From: Carposina sasakii
Taxonomy: Eukaryota; Arthropoda; Insecta; Lepidoptera; Carposinidae
Assembly (NCBI GenBank): GCA_014607495.2
Contig: CP053156.1
Coordinates: 5,456,001 to 5,520,000, forward strand
Reading direction: 5' to 3'
Length of the DNA: 64,000 nucleotides
The notes below the pieces were generated by a model. That model was not told the origin of the DNA, did not search any database, and saw nothing but the letters and a program-made list of their open reading frames with translations. A program made the position numbers and the translations under genes. This document shows, piece after piece, positions 40,515 through 51,512 of this stretch. Numbering within the stretch: position 1 is the first letter of the stretch; the number at the start of each line of letters is the position of its first letter.

Positions 40515-41257
40515 TTACTCAATTCAATTTTAATTTCAATTCCAAGTATTTTTTACAGAGTTCACATATACCTATACTATGTAGTAATACATTAATTACC
40601 AAATTTAACACGTAAGTATACAAATGTACCCAGATAAGTATAATAGGCAAAGACATTGACTGGGTACCAAAAATTGGAAACCGGCGTATTGGAAGATCAG
40701 GAGACGGCGATTAGAATAAATTGAGCCACTATTAGCCCAGAAAATAGATTTGAGGTCTCAAATCGGAGAGGTATTTAAAGCCTTATTAACCTACATAGTA
40801 CCTGTAATAGTAGTTGTCTCATAAATTTAAATTATACCAGCGCAAATCATTGACGGTTAGGTTAGGTTAGCTTTTGTCAAACGTCGGATAACACAAGAAA
40901 CCAAACATACTCAAAATACGGAACTTATGATCAAAAGTCACATGATACATATTTAAAGCTGCAAAGAAAACATATAACTAACAGAACACTAGCAAACTGC
41001 ACAGGATATGAAAAACTACGTCAGCACTGTCCGCTGACAAAACACGGTGTCTATACGGCTACAATACGCCACCGTGTGTACGGTCACAAATACGTAAGTA
41101 ACATAGCGATTCGGCGTGCGTGCGTCCGTCACAGCGGAGTCGTTTGTCAAAGTTGCCGATCCATCTTCCCAGTTCATTCGTCAACGTAGCCCAATAGGGT
41201 GCACGGACACTGAGAAAATATTATGTAATTAATTGAAAAAGTAATATATACATATAC
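40515..41257. other. No gene; CpG-rich patch at 41040-41220
   Basis: Text such as TCGGCGTGCGTGCGTCCGTC and AGCGGAGTCGTTTGTCAAAG is CpG-rich against AT-rich flanks, a composition sometimes seen near insect promoters. No TATA box, initiator with support, or exon. Confidence 0.4.
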
Positions 41258-41310
41258 ACAAAGCCCAAAAAAGGTGTAGCTAGAACTGTTAGATCACGAG
41301 AAAGATTACA
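41258..41310 (+). repeat. B-family 5' fragment
   Basis: CCCAAAAAAGGTGTAGCTAG, AACTGTTAGATCACGAGAAAG. Cut off by the following F fragment. Confidence 0.55.
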
Positions 41311-41324
41311 AGATACGATTAATA

Positions 41325-41501
41325 TACCTTTAACGAAGGGTGGTTTATGTCCAGTCGCTATGTTTATGTTAGTTTTTTTATAGACAGATATTAATTATTT
41401 CTAAAAAATCTTACGCGCGTCTAAGCAGAAAAACGCAGTACAAGTATATTTTGTTTTTTCGTGTGTAGTTTTCGGAAACGTACGACCAAAATCACTGTAT
41501 A
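41325..41501 (+). mobile_element. F-family MITE, internally deleted
   Basis: CTTTAACGAAGGGTGG, ATAGACAGATATTAATTATT, AAGCAGAAAAACGCAGTAC and GTTTTCGGAAACGTACGACC, ending AATCACTGTATA. Both ends are decayed. Confidence 0.65.
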
Positions 41502-41679
41502 GTGGGTCCATCGTACTTATAAGTTCTTTGATGCATGTATATTTCTTTGATATGCTCTAGCTTGTCGCATTGAAGCTTGAGAGGCATCATTAAATTCATC
41601 TTCGTTGTCAAAGTGACACTGTGTCAAAAATATAACGCAGTCTGGTTGTTTTTCAAGTTATCTCATTTTATACTAGCTG

Positions 41680-41932
41680 TTCTTCTATCTAGTGAAAAAA
41701 AAGTATAATACTACAGCTGCTTCTCTTCCCGGGCATACTGTACAAGTCAGTAGAGGGACAAGAGGGTCTTAGTGTTTTGTAGGCGATGGGCTGACCACCT
41801 GTCACTACTAACCGAACTTGTACATCTCAACTATACCTTCAAAATTGGGCAGAAGTGGCACGATGTGGTTATATCGGCCCTTGGTGCTCTGCCTACCCCG
41901 TAAGGGATAAAGGCGTGATTATGTATGTATGT
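41680..41932 (+). repeat. C-family SINE-like element, full length
   Basis: TTCTTCTATCTAGTGAAAAA, ACTACAGCTGCTTCTCTTCC, GGCGATGGGCTGACCACCTG, CTAACCGAACTTGTACATCT, CCCGTAAGGGATAAAGGCGT and an (ATGT)n tail. Confidence 0.85.
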
Positions 41933-42704
41933 TTTTCAAGACTGAAATGTAAAAACCATGTTTAGTAACGATAAACCTGTACACCTGCTCTATCAGTAAT
42001 ATTATTTTACTGTAATACATATACATATTGACTATTGCTATTACTTTCGCTGTTTTATATCTAAAACGGATTTGAAATCACATTTTTCGAATGTCCAAAC
42101 ATTAAGTGTGTTAGTGTACGTTGTTCCTAAAACATGTAAGTATCGAATAGTCGCTACTGGCGTTCCTTAAAGCGTATTGAATGGGTGCGACTTGAATACA
42201 AGATGTTACGAATATTGCCTTAATACAGAACGTCAAAGAATAATTGTCTAGATATGTCACTCGTTTAATGAGTTACGTGCCTAAAGTGTATGCTTTTCTT
42301 ATAATTACATACATAAAGGATTAATTTGTTTTTTTTTTTAATTTAGGGAATTTCGTATAGGCAGAGCGCAGACCAGAGTCATGACAGTTTTAAGACAGAC
42401 TATCGCTTCACAAAAATTGAGAAGACGCGCACATTGCAAACGAAACAACTTATAGACAAAGTTGTCTATTGCCTACAAGAACTACGACAAATAAACTACC
42501 CCATTAGTGTTGCCTAACTATCGATAGTTTGACTATGAAAATAATTTCAAAGTTGACCTTGAAAATCATCTACACTATACGAGTATATATGGCTATGGAT
42601 AGCTCGTTGACTTTACAGTACCTACTATCGACAGTATCGAAACTCAATATTGAATGTATTATCGATACTATCGATTGTATCGTTGTCCTTGAAATCTTTT
42701 CTTT
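41933..42704. other. No gene; cluster of TATCGATA motifs
   Basis: The octamer TATCGATA occurs at 42519-42526 and 42660-42667, with variants CTATCGACAGTATCGA (42625-42640) and CTATCGATTGTATCG (42668-42682). TATCGATA is the DRE bound by DREF in Drosophila. Here it may simply be a palindrome-rich patch. The rest is AT-rich. Confidence 0.4.
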
Positions 42705-42882
42705 TACATATAATATACCCATGGCTGATATTTTCTCCATGAAGCATACCTGGGGTCTGGTTTCCAGCCAAAGTTGAAAATAGACTGCTGATGCACATAG
42801 ACGCGCGTCACGAAAAAGATCCCAGTCACATTATATTTATGTAACGCACCCTTCGGTGGCCACAAAAATACACCCTGATAAT
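42705..42882 (-). mobile_element. F-family MITE, internally deleted, reversed
   Basis: TTTCTCCATGAAGCATACCT, GATGCACATAGACGCGCGTC and GCACCCTTCGGTGGCCACAA ending ATACACCCTG. It is followed by a B scrap (GGTAGCCAGAACTGCACGTT). Confidence 0.65.
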
Positions 42883-43264
42883 ATACGTATTCCCGATGGG
42901 TAGCCAGAACTGCACGTTCACGACTAGCATTGGAATAGCATGTTATCTGACACACGTAGCTTATTTAAGTTTTCGCGTTCAATCCTCGATAAGATTTCAT
43001 TGGCTGTATGTTGATGTGAGTTCTGATAGCAAGAAATAGGACACATAAATAATTTACTTAACGTGTAAAAATGAGCCCAAAATTAGTTGAAATAAGAAAC
43101 TCATTAAAACCTTCCCCGACCAGTAAAACTAGATCTATTGCAGATACGCGGACTTTACGTATGGTAGATTCGCGGATTGCACTATCCCTGACGATTTGCA
43201 AGCATACAATTACATTAAGGAACATGTTTAAATAAATAGATACCAGAAATTAGTAATATCATAT
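42883..43264. other. B scrap, then no feature seen
   Basis: GGGTAGCCAGAACTGCACG (about 42898-42916) is a B-family 5' fragment. The rest is unremarkable. Confidence 0.4.
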
Positions 43265-43532
43265 TAAATGAAATTGTATTAGGCGTTACAATTCGGAAGT
43301 TCAAACATTCAATAGTGCAATGTATTGTCTTGCATGCTAGGTGCTCGGGTCTGGTTTCTCGTGGCGATTGTAGTTAGTGCAAGTGCCTGTTTTCGCAGTT
43401 ATGAGTTATCAGATCCGAGGGTCAGTGGAGGGTGTAGGGCCCGGTGGTGGGCGCACCCATAGTGAATAATATCATATTATTGTGATGAAATGTGGTTTAT
43501 GTGGTTTAACACGAATTCATAATGATATAAAA

Positions 43533-43728
43533 CAGTGGTTCCCAAAGTGGTCCAGGTGGACCCCCAGGGGTCCACAGGAGACTCGATGGGGGTCTACGTT
43601 GGCGTGAAAAAATGAGGGTTCACATTTAATTTGTATGTGATGTGGGCCTGTAGGGGGTCCAGGGGGTCCACAAGAACCAGATAACTTTTGAAAGGGGTCT
43701 ATGAGGAATAAAATTTCGGGAATCCCTG
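43533..43728. mobile_element. hAT-type MITE with intact 8-bp target duplication
   Basis: CAGTGGTTCCCAAAGTGGTC at the left, TTTCGGGAATCCCTG at the right. ATATAAAA flanks both sides (43525-43532 and 43729-43736), exactly the 8 bp expected of hAT insertion. 196 bp; internal GGGGGTCTACG and GTAGGGGGTCC blocks. No frame. Confidence 0.85.
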
Positions 43729-43797
43729 ATATAAAATGTTGAAATCGGTAATTATTGGTTTGCTGGCGTAAAAATATATTACGGGCTACAAAATAGA

Positions 43798-43925
43798 TCA
43801 TCATCATCATCATCGTCAGCCTATAGCAGTCCACTACTGGACGTAGACCTCCCCCAGTGTACTCCAAATGGCTCGATCTCTCGTTTTTGCCATCCAGTCA
43901 CTACCAGCCGTCCTCTTTGTCATCA
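43798..43925 (-). pseudogene. RTE-like LINE, C-terminal end
   Basis: Plus text (ATC)n, GTCAGCCTATAGCAGTCCAC, TACTGGACGTAGACCTCCCC, TCTCGTTTTTGCCATCCAGT and CGTCCTCTTTGTCATC. On the minus strand the frame ends in the QQWTAIG-stop block, but the second Q codon is TAG, so it is broken. Same subfamily as 21172-21519. Confidence 0.8.
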
Positions 43926-44052
43926 AAATAACAACAAAATAGATATTAATATTTTATTTGAAAGTTTAACGAATCCTACTAGAATGGCGTATGTTACTCT
44001 TGCATACAAAACCATTAAAGCAAATCATAAAGATTGAGAGTTATGTAGCATA

Positions 44053-44190
44053 TACAGGATATAACAAATGGGGTATGTTAATAGTTAACTAACAAAAAAC
44101 CTATCCACAAAATTTTGACTCGAAATCACATGATTAGTTTTTCAGATGATATGGAAAGATTCCTGACCAAATCAGTAATATTCATACATC
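44053..44190. repeat. L-family fragment
   Basis: ACAGGATATAACAAATGGGG, TATGTTAATAGTTAACTAAC, AAAATTTTGACTCGAAATCA and GAAAGATTCCTGACC match the left half of the 57533 element. Confidence 0.55.
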
Positions 44191-44264
44191 TGTATTTTTT
44201 ACCCTGCTATGCTGGGTGCTAGCTGCATTTCTGGCTATCGTTGTCCGAAAACACAGCCGTGTGT

Positions 44265-44415
44265 GTCGTCATCATCAGCCTATTGCAGTCCACTGCTGGA
44301 CGTAGGCCTCTCCCAGGGCACGCCACAAGGCTACTGCCACATGGGGGTTTTGCCCATAGTCACCACGCTGGGCAGGCGGGTTGGTGACCGCAGTTTGTAT
44401 TTTGGACTATGTTGT
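44265..44415 (-). repeat. RTE-derived SINE, truncated at an F MITE
   Basis: (CAT)n, AGCCTATTGCAGTCCACTGC, CTACTGCCACATGGGGGTTT and CAGGCGGGTTGGTGACCGCA up to TATGTTGTCAACAG, then a switch to TCGCGTGTTATATGC. Confidence 0.85.
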
Positions 44416-44438
44416 CAACAGTCGCGTGTTATATGCAT

Positions 44439-44585
44439 ATACAGGATGTTTTTTCATTGCCACCGTTTACGAAGGGTGCGTACTTTTCAGACACTTTTCA
44501 GGTATACATACATCCGTGGAGAAAAATGTTCGTGAAAGAAAATCTGTAGTTTTCGGAAACGTAGACAATAAAAAACTTCCTGTAT
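44439..44585 (+). mobile_element. F-family MITE, short internally deleted copy
   Basis: CAGGATGTTTTTTCATTGCC, TTACGAAGGGTGCGTACTTT, CATACATCCGTGGAGAAAAA, TAGTTTTCGGAAACGTAGAC and CTTCCTGTA. Only ~147 bp, ends retained. Confidence 0.75.
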
Positions 44586-45034
44586 AATCTATGTATGTTG
44601 TAAGAGAATATAGTAAAAAGGTGTCGTATCTGCAATCTTTCCATTTTATTATCTACTCTTTGCCCACGTGATCGTCTACATTTTTTATGTGCGTGTCTTG
44701 GTACTTTACGCCCATTTACGGTGCGTCAGGAAAATACCGAATTGTCGATTACGATAGTTTGGGTCTGATGTACGGGCGTTACAAGGGAAATAAAATTGAC
44801 TGTTACATTCAATGACGTGCTGAAAAAATCGTGTTTTTATTAAATTTAGTATGAATATAAATTTCATTTTATGAACATTTATTTAATGCTATGATCATTA
44901 GATTATTCACTATGGGTGCGCCCACCACCGGGCCCTACACCCTCCACTGACCCTCGGATCTAATAACTCATAATTGCGAAATAATTAGTGGTGAACTTCC
45001 GAATTGTAACGCCTAATACAATTTCATTTATCAT

Positions 45035-47480
45035 TAGATTATTTAAAGAAGGTTTCTATTTTAATATGTGCAACAAATTACTAAGAACGAATTCTGTTGC
45101 GTTATATTGAATATACATTACGAGGCTGTGAGATTTTCTTTAAGATCTTGCAGTTCTTTCTATCCCATTTATAGTAAAATATTAGGCTATTTAGTCTGTA
45201 TTTTATGTGGGTAAGTCTTTAAATAGGTCATATATAAGTAGGTCGTATACCATATTCTTCCCATTTCTATTTTGAGATCCTTATTCGGCTACCTTTTGTA
45301 AGTCAAGAAGTCAAAGGAATCAAAACCAATAGACAGAACTACGAGTATACCAAGAGTTCCAAGAAATATCTGTCCATTTCGAAACGCTGCGGTCAGCAGA
45401 TCAAGTGCCCCAATACAGTTGACTGAAAGCTATTGTTTATTGAGGACTGAGCGCAAGGGGGTAGACGAGCTACTTGCAATGGCGAAATATCTAGGCTTCG
45501 ATACACATGCTAGTAATATAGGACGCACAGTAGAAGTAACTGAAACTACAGTGTAATATATTATTTTCAAGTAAAACTTGCAAGCAGTTTGCCTCCTTGT
45601 GTAGCTCTAATACCTATTAGATTAATCCCATACATACCTACTGATGCCAGTAGCTGTCGCGTTCGATTACACCTGCTAGTTGAACAGTCTCCTGTTTCAA
45701 CTTGCATGCCTTATGATATCTCAAATCTCGTGCTAACTACTTGCTTTTGAGGATTGTAGAGAATTAAAAACTGTACTGAGCATTCTTAATCTGAAACACT
45801 TTTTAGGTGTCATGACAGTTTTCTAGAGGAGATGCGATATAACTCAAGCAGTAAATAAATATTGCTTCACACCGCGTTTTGTTAACGGTTTAGTTTGCAT
45901 TTCAAAATTAGCGGAATAGACCCTCAGTTCGACATGTAGTGCAGATGATGTCTGCTTATTCTGTATTAAATTAAATATCACAATAAACCAATCACGGTTT
46001 AAGAAGTCCGGCGGATTACTTACGAACTAAATAAAAATGTATAAAACGGAGTAAAAATTGCGAAGATGCTAGCGTTGCAGTAAACGAACATCTTATTTTG
46101 CGATGAGTTTAGATGCTTTTAAAGTTCTGTTTTATGTTTCATAACTTACAATTCTATAGAAACTATTTCATCTCAAACTCAACAGCCCGTCTAACCTTGA
46201 AGAGAACCCAAAGTCTCGCACTGTTACAACAAAACAAATAGCTTAAGATCGATGTTTATTCGGGACACTTGTGCGGAACATGTCCGTTGTTCCACAAGAG
46301 TGCTGTTTGCACACGCCGAAGAAGATTATTCTACAAGGAACCCTATTTCGTAGTTTAATAGGAACAGTCGATCGTTTTGACAGGTCCAGAAGACTGAATT
46401 TTGTTATGACTATATATCTGTCAATGATCTTCCTTATATTTTTCTAGCTATAATTTTGTTGATTTTTTTATTACTTTTTAGATGAATTACCGGAAGATGT
46501 TGGTAGGAGTGCGACTATGCAACCTTTCCAGAGTAATGAAAACTGATTTTCTATTATTCTTATACTACTTATGCCTATTTATATGTATACTCGTAGCCTT
46601 GCGGATTATGGAGCCTTACTTGATGTTACTCTAAATTAATAAAGTTTTGCGGTTCTTACATACAGAAATTTTCTTTCGAGAGTTTTTATGCCGCTTTTTA
46701 ATATTTATAGGTAAAGTGGGTTTGTTAGGACTTAGGTGAACGAAAACCACATGTGATAAAATATTATGATGATTTGGTCAAGAAATCAGACTCATTCAAC
46801 GAGGAAATGCTGCCAGACTGTCGCAATGTTGTAAAAACTGTCGCACTTTTGAGCTTGGATATAATATAAAAGGACCTTATAACAATATAGCTATCTAAAA
46901 GCACTACCTATAGATACACAAGTCGCAGAGTACTAAGTCCACTTCAATATAGCGTGTCCAAGTTCAATATTTGCTTAAACCGCCTCCGGCGACATATTAA
47001 TGGCGATGCGTGGCTGTGATTTGAATAGTTCGGATTTGGATATGGTGCTAAAGATGGAAAAATATTTAATGTTTATAAAGCTCAGCAGTATAAGCACCAG
47101 CACAAGTAGCATGACCTGCGAAACACGTTAAGATAAAATTTTGTCTGTCAAAACACGATAAATATAGCCGCCATGTTGAATTTTGTATAAGAGACGATAC
47201 GGTATCGTACGATACGATATCCACGATGCGTGGTCATGCTAGGGGGGCTGAATCAAATATAGCAGAAGTAATTACTTATACTCAAGTACCACTATATTTT
47301 CTTTCTATAGTTAAGAATCTTTAGAATTGTCAAATATCAACTGCTATGGAATAAAAATGAAGTACGTAAGAATTCTAGTGTTAAATAATGACTTAATTAA
47401 AAATTTACTTAGTAATAAGTAATTTCTTATAAGTACATAATGACTTGTTTATATAGGACACATTAGACATGAACAGTAGA
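45035..47480. other. Longest repeat-poor stretch, no gene seen
   Basis: About 2.4 kb with only a reversed B scrap at 45122-45165 (GAGGCTGTGAGATTTTCTTT, AGATCTTGCAGTTCTTTC) and a palindromic run CGATACGGTATCGTACGATA near 47200. No frame above 60 codons. It could be intron or unique intergenic DNA. Confidence 0.45.
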
Positions 47481-47700
47481 GAAAGCGGGTTCCCGAGTAG
47501 ACCGCGCCTCGGTAAGCGTAGTCTCACAGATGTACCGATAACTTGAAAAACGGGAAATCCCTATTGGTACAGGGCTACTGCCATAATAGTGCTTTTGCCC
47601 ATAGTCCCTACGCCGAGCAAGCAGGTGGTCACCAACCAGTGTGATTTTCAGAGGATGTTGTCAAAACGTCCTCCTGCCGCAAACTTTTAATCACCTATTT
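47481..47700. repeat. Chimera of RTE LINE (+) and RTE-derived SINE (-) scraps
   Basis: GCGGGTTCCCGAGTAGACCG, CGCCTCGGTAAGCGTAGTCT matches the WRPRLDKRS region of the LINE. From about 47555 the text turns into reversed SINE (GGGCTACTGCCATAATAG, TTGCCCATAGTCCCTACG, GTGGTCACCAACCAGTGTGA). Confidence 0.6.
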
Positions 47701-48639
47701 ACGGACAGACATTTAAATCCAAAACCAATATATAAAATAGCAAAACAATGCATGCAACGCTAGAGCTTGGTTGCTATGCTCTCCGTACTCCGTTCGCACG
47801 TGCCCGAGCTCGTTCCGTGAATTATGGCGTCTGTGCCGCAGCTCTTAGTGTATCACTTCTTAACAGCGCAAACTGCATACGGTATTGCCATTTAAAATTG
47901 ATTTATAGACTGTTTGTGTTCATGAAATTTATTAGTTTTGTTTTGTATCAACCTGAAGTATTCATTTAATATGATTTATAGCTTATTTTACTACAACGTC
48001 GTGAAGGTGATTGGATAAGGTAAATGAAATGTGTTTTATTTATTCTTTGCTTAAATGTGCAATAATAATTGTTCAAAAATCATTTGAGTTATAGGAAGCT
48101 CGCTGCTACCGGTTGATTAGGTCGTACGTCCATCTCACGGGCTCTTGCCCGTTTTACTTACTCTTGTAAGTAAACTTAAACTATGTTTAATCTTTTAATA
48201 GCGAAGACCTATATCTACCTATTTTAAATTAATAACCTCTACAAAAAACAACTTCTTAAACCATTAAGATTATTAACACGAATCAAGTCCGATTATTGTA
48301 ATTGGCCGTAACAGAATTGTTCTAATTCTAAAACATCGACAGCCGTTTCTTGCCACCCATCTGCTACCAACCCAACAAAGAAAACTTTGTCTAATGTAAT
48401 TGAATTCTACCCCCATTCTCTAAACTATTTCCTTATGTGGGGTTTTGTAATTCACTTTAGTAAATTACTGCGAAGTAAAACAAAATAAGTTAATGTCACC
48501 TCTCATTTTGTCTTGATGTTTAACGCAGGTAATCTTTTTATGGAGTTGGAAAGCCTGGAAGAGACAAGATTTTTTTAATATATTACCTAAATGACAAGAC
48601 AGAGAATTGTGGATGGGGAGCCTTTTGTCTATAGGTGGG
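47701..48639. other. No feature seen
   Basis: A 73-codon frame at 47748-47969 begins in a GC-richer patch (CACGTGCCCGAGCTCGTTCC) but has no recognisable product. The rest is AT-rich. Confidence 0.45.
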
Positions 48640-48815
48640 ATACCTAATCTATACACATAAAATACTTTGTCCTGAATAACTGACTGATGCACCAATGCAC
48701 TGCCTAAACCTCTGATCATAGAGACCTGGAATTCGGAGGGTGTGACTTAGAAAACATGAAATAGCAGGACTTTTAAAGTTTATGCGGATAAAGTCGTGGG
48801 CGGCTGCTAGTAGCT
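48640..48815 (-). repeat. D-family repeat, diverged subtype, reversed
   Basis: ACTTTGTCCTGAATAACTGA, AGACCTGGAATTCGGAGGGT, then TTATGCGGATAAAGTCGTGG and GCGGCTGCTAGTAGC, the reversed 12460 subtype. Confidence 0.65.
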
Positions 48816-48842
48816 ATATAAAAATAATCATCATCATTATTT

Positions 48843-49025
48843 TCAGCCCTGGGAAGTCCACTGCTGGATATAGGCCTCCCCCAACAACCTCCACTCCGAC
48901 CGATCGGAAGCAGCCTACATCCAACCGACGCCCGCGACCTTGGCCAGGTCGTCCGTCCATCTCGCGGGTGGCCTTCCCACGCTGCGTTTGCCGATACGTG
49001 GTATCCACTCTAGAACTTTCCGGCT
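48843..49025 (-). pseudogene. RTE-like LINE, C-terminal end, second subfamily
   Basis: On the minus strand one frame reads WTDDLAKVAGVGWMQAASDR, then SEWRLLGEAYIQQWTSQG and a TGA stop at 48843-48845. The segment from WTDD to the stop is intact here. The upstream part needs a frame change from RQTQRGKATRE. 5'-truncated; (AAT)n-like tail on the plus strand to the left. Same subfamily as 23238-23347. Confidence 0.85.
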
Positions 49026-49628
49026 TCATAAAAATATAGTCTCAAAAATATAGTCTGCTATACATACCCTTTCACTTATATTCGATATAAATTTCACCAA
49101 AATTGTCGTCCTTTGGCACACACTAGTAATCTAGTACCTCCTTTTCTTATGCAATGCAATAATTTGGCACAACTGAAGAATGACGTTGTTAATATCTCTA
49201 TCTTGGTCAAGTTTTAGAAAAAGAAAAAAATAGATTCAAATTGATCCTTCTGACCGTAGGAAAAATTGACCTAAATCAATTTGCAATATTAGAGAAACAA
49301 TAAACTAACATTTCATAAAGATCCATACATTGCAATGCACGCCAATTTCACCTTAGCGCGCTTCCATTTACGAGTACCTGTGGGCTGTTGTAATTTTCGC
49401 GTGTTCCCGCTTATTGAGCACTCAAGAAAGGCGAAGTGAGAATCGCACACGCAACGCTCCCGTCACGCAATCTGTATTTGATCACTTGATCACGTGAGAC
49501 GCGGCGGGAAAGAAAATATGGACAGGCTCTTAATAAGTTAAAACTTATATACGTATACAGTTCAAGTTTAACTATGGGCATCACAAAATATCCAAAACAA
49601 TCGTGCAATAATACTTACATATATATTT
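49026..49628. other. MITE relic at 49180-49260, otherwise nothing
   Basis: TGACGTTGTTAATATCTCTA, TCTTGGTCAAGTTTTAGAAA and GATCCTTCTGACCGTAGG resemble the middle of the 16365 MITE. A GC-richer part at 49350-49510 holds an E-box CACGTG but nothing decisive. Confidence 0.45.
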
Positions 49629-49835
49629 ACACGGCTATGTTCTCAAAATCGGGTAGCCAAAGCTGCAGCATCATGAAGGAAAACCTTACAACCACACACA
49701 GGGGCAGATGTTATTGATTAGTGACAGTTGCTCATCGCTTGAGAAAATACCCCTGAGTTTCTTAGTCGACTCTTGGGTTACGTGTGGAAGGAGATGTAGC
49801 TGATGTATTCTAGTAAAACCCCGCATCAGCACAGA
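49629..49835 (+). repeat. B-family repeat, full length
   Basis: ACGGCTATGTTCTCAAAATC, GGGTAGCCAAAGCTGCAGCA, CACACACAGGGGCAGATGTT, CTTAGTCGACTCTTGGGTTA and AAAACCCCGCATCAGCACAG. Confidence 0.8.
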
Positions 49836-50594
49836 TAACAATTTTCAAAAAGCGTTTTTGTCTTGTAAATACTGCTTACAAAGACCTCTCGTTTTGACAA
49901 TGAAACAAGTCTACCGTATGACTTCAAGGTATCATGTTGGTTTCATCAAAATCAGTTTAATAAAATCAAGAGAAGCAAGGCCGGATCGCTAGCTATAATA
50001 CTGGGCATTCCCAAGTTTAATGTACATTTCTCGAGCAGTTATTACGTAATAAATATTCGAAGTACTTTGTGTTGTCGAGCAAAAGGGAAATATTATAGGA
50101 AAAGGTGTCTAGAAAGATTTACCCCGGTATAAAATAACACGATAAGAGACAAAGATAGCAATTTCACTTGAAAGCAATTATTTAGTTAAGGCTTTGGTAA
50201 GAATTTGCAAAGTTTCCAGTAACTGAACTGAACGGCGTCATTTTGCTCAATTTTAATATTACTCGTAGGTTTATAATTATAGTAATAGTAGTTATTAATT
50301 ATAGTTACTTTTGTTTACTTATTTAATTGTAGTAAGCTGAATAATGTTAAAATACGTCAAATAGCTAGTTTAATTGACATATTTTACAAATATTAAGCTT
50401 AACTACTGAAGAAACAACGGGTTCTGGGTAATGTGTGTAAATAATTAGTATTGAGTACGAACGAAAGTAATATTATAGCTACAGACCTACTCGCGAAATA
50501 ATTTGTATCTCAAAATTCTATGTTCTTAAATTAATTTTTAAAAATGCTGTTTTAAAATTTATTGTATTTCTTTATTTCTTTTTTTTTATTTCTT
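49836..50594. other. AT-rich, no feature seen
   Basis: Nothing recognised. Confidence 0.5.
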
Positions 50595-50693
50595 TTTTAC
50601 ACACTATACAACACATTAACCTAGTCCCATATTAAGATCCCTAAGGTCTTATGTCGTGGGTACTAAGCAACGGTATATAAATACATTATTACG
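50595..50693 (-). repeat. Metulj-like SINE, 3' fragment
   Basis: ACACATTAACCTAGTCCCAT, ATTAAGATCCCTAAGGTCTT and ATGTCGTGGGTACTAAGCAA match the SINE at 56872-57103. The tRNA-like head is lost; a C element follows at once. Confidence 0.7.
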
Positions 50694-50699
50694 TATTAT

Positions 50700-50964
50700 C
50701 TTCTATGCTGCTCTGGGAGTGAAAAAAATAACGTGTAATACTACAGCTGCTTCCCGGGCATACTGTACAAGCCAGTGGAGGGACAAGAGGGTCTTGGTGT
50801 TTTTGTAGGCGATGGGTTGACCACGTGTCACTATTAACCAAACTTGTACATCTCAACTATACCCTATAAATTGGTCAGAAGTGGCACCATGTGGTTCTAT
50901 CGGCCCTTAGTGCTCTGCCTACCCCGTAAGGGATAAAGGCGTGATTATATGTATGTATGTATGT
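50700..50964 (+). repeat. C-family SINE-like element, full length
   Basis: CTTCTATGCTGCTCTGGGAG, AATACTACAGCTGCTTCCCG, AGGCGATGGGTTGACCACGT, CACCATGTGGTTCTATCGGC and CCCGTAAGGGATAAAGGCGT with (ATGT)n. It gives the clearest view of the C 5' end. Confidence 0.85.
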
Positions 50965-51512
50965 AAAATTTATTAAATGTAATTAACATGAACATTATAG
51001 AAGCTGTCTTTCCACTTCAACTAGCTGAAATGAATCAACAATTTTTCTTTCTAAAAGATACTACTTTGCATGTAAAGTAGTTACACAAACATAAACTTTA
51101 CATCTCCTAAAACGTTGGAAGATTCCTCATAAAAACTGTATCCAAACATGCCCAGCCTCCGCAAATACCGGTAAGCCTAGTTTATTAAACCCTAAAATAG
51201 TAACATAACTGACCACCGAAACGTAATATTGTAAAAGTATTATTATTTTCCGTTTCGGACGTTTCTCACTGCGGGTTTTCGACTGATATTACCTAGGAAA
51301 AAGTCACGAGCGGAACCACGCACGAGATAAGGATTTTAAATATTATGAAGGTTCAACATGAATGCAGTATAAAGCGACTATTTATAACCGGTTATGTGAT
51401 ACGCGACTACGGTTGACTTTTACCACAAAACAGAGATAGCTAGACATTCATTAAATCAGACATTTCATAGCAAAATCCATGGAATTAAAAAATTGTATTG
51501 AATAACATAATA
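50965..51512. other. No feature seen
   Basis: Nothing recognised. Confidence 0.5.

Larger units (their letters stand above)
43265..45034. mobile_element. Inverted-repeat structure of about 1.77 kb
   Basis: The left end (43265-43302, AAATTGTATTAGGCGTTACA..TTCGGAAGTTC; then 43395-43470, GCAGTTATGAGTTATCAGAT, CCGAGGGTCAGTGGAGGGTG, GGCCCGGTGGTGGGCGCACC) recurs inverted at 44907-45034. The right arm lacks about 90 bp present in the left. The interior contains a hAT MITE, an RTE tail, an L fragment, a SINE and an F MITE. Either a non-autonomous TIR transposon that collected insertions, or an inverted duplication. Confidence 0.7.

Noticed and set aside
44209..44587. Overlapping 108- and 68-codon frames
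   Set aside because: They translate RTE-derived SINE and F MITE sequence.
47748..47969. 73-codon frame starting in a GC-richer patch
   Set aside because: No family resemblance; the second half is ordinary AT-rich sequence.
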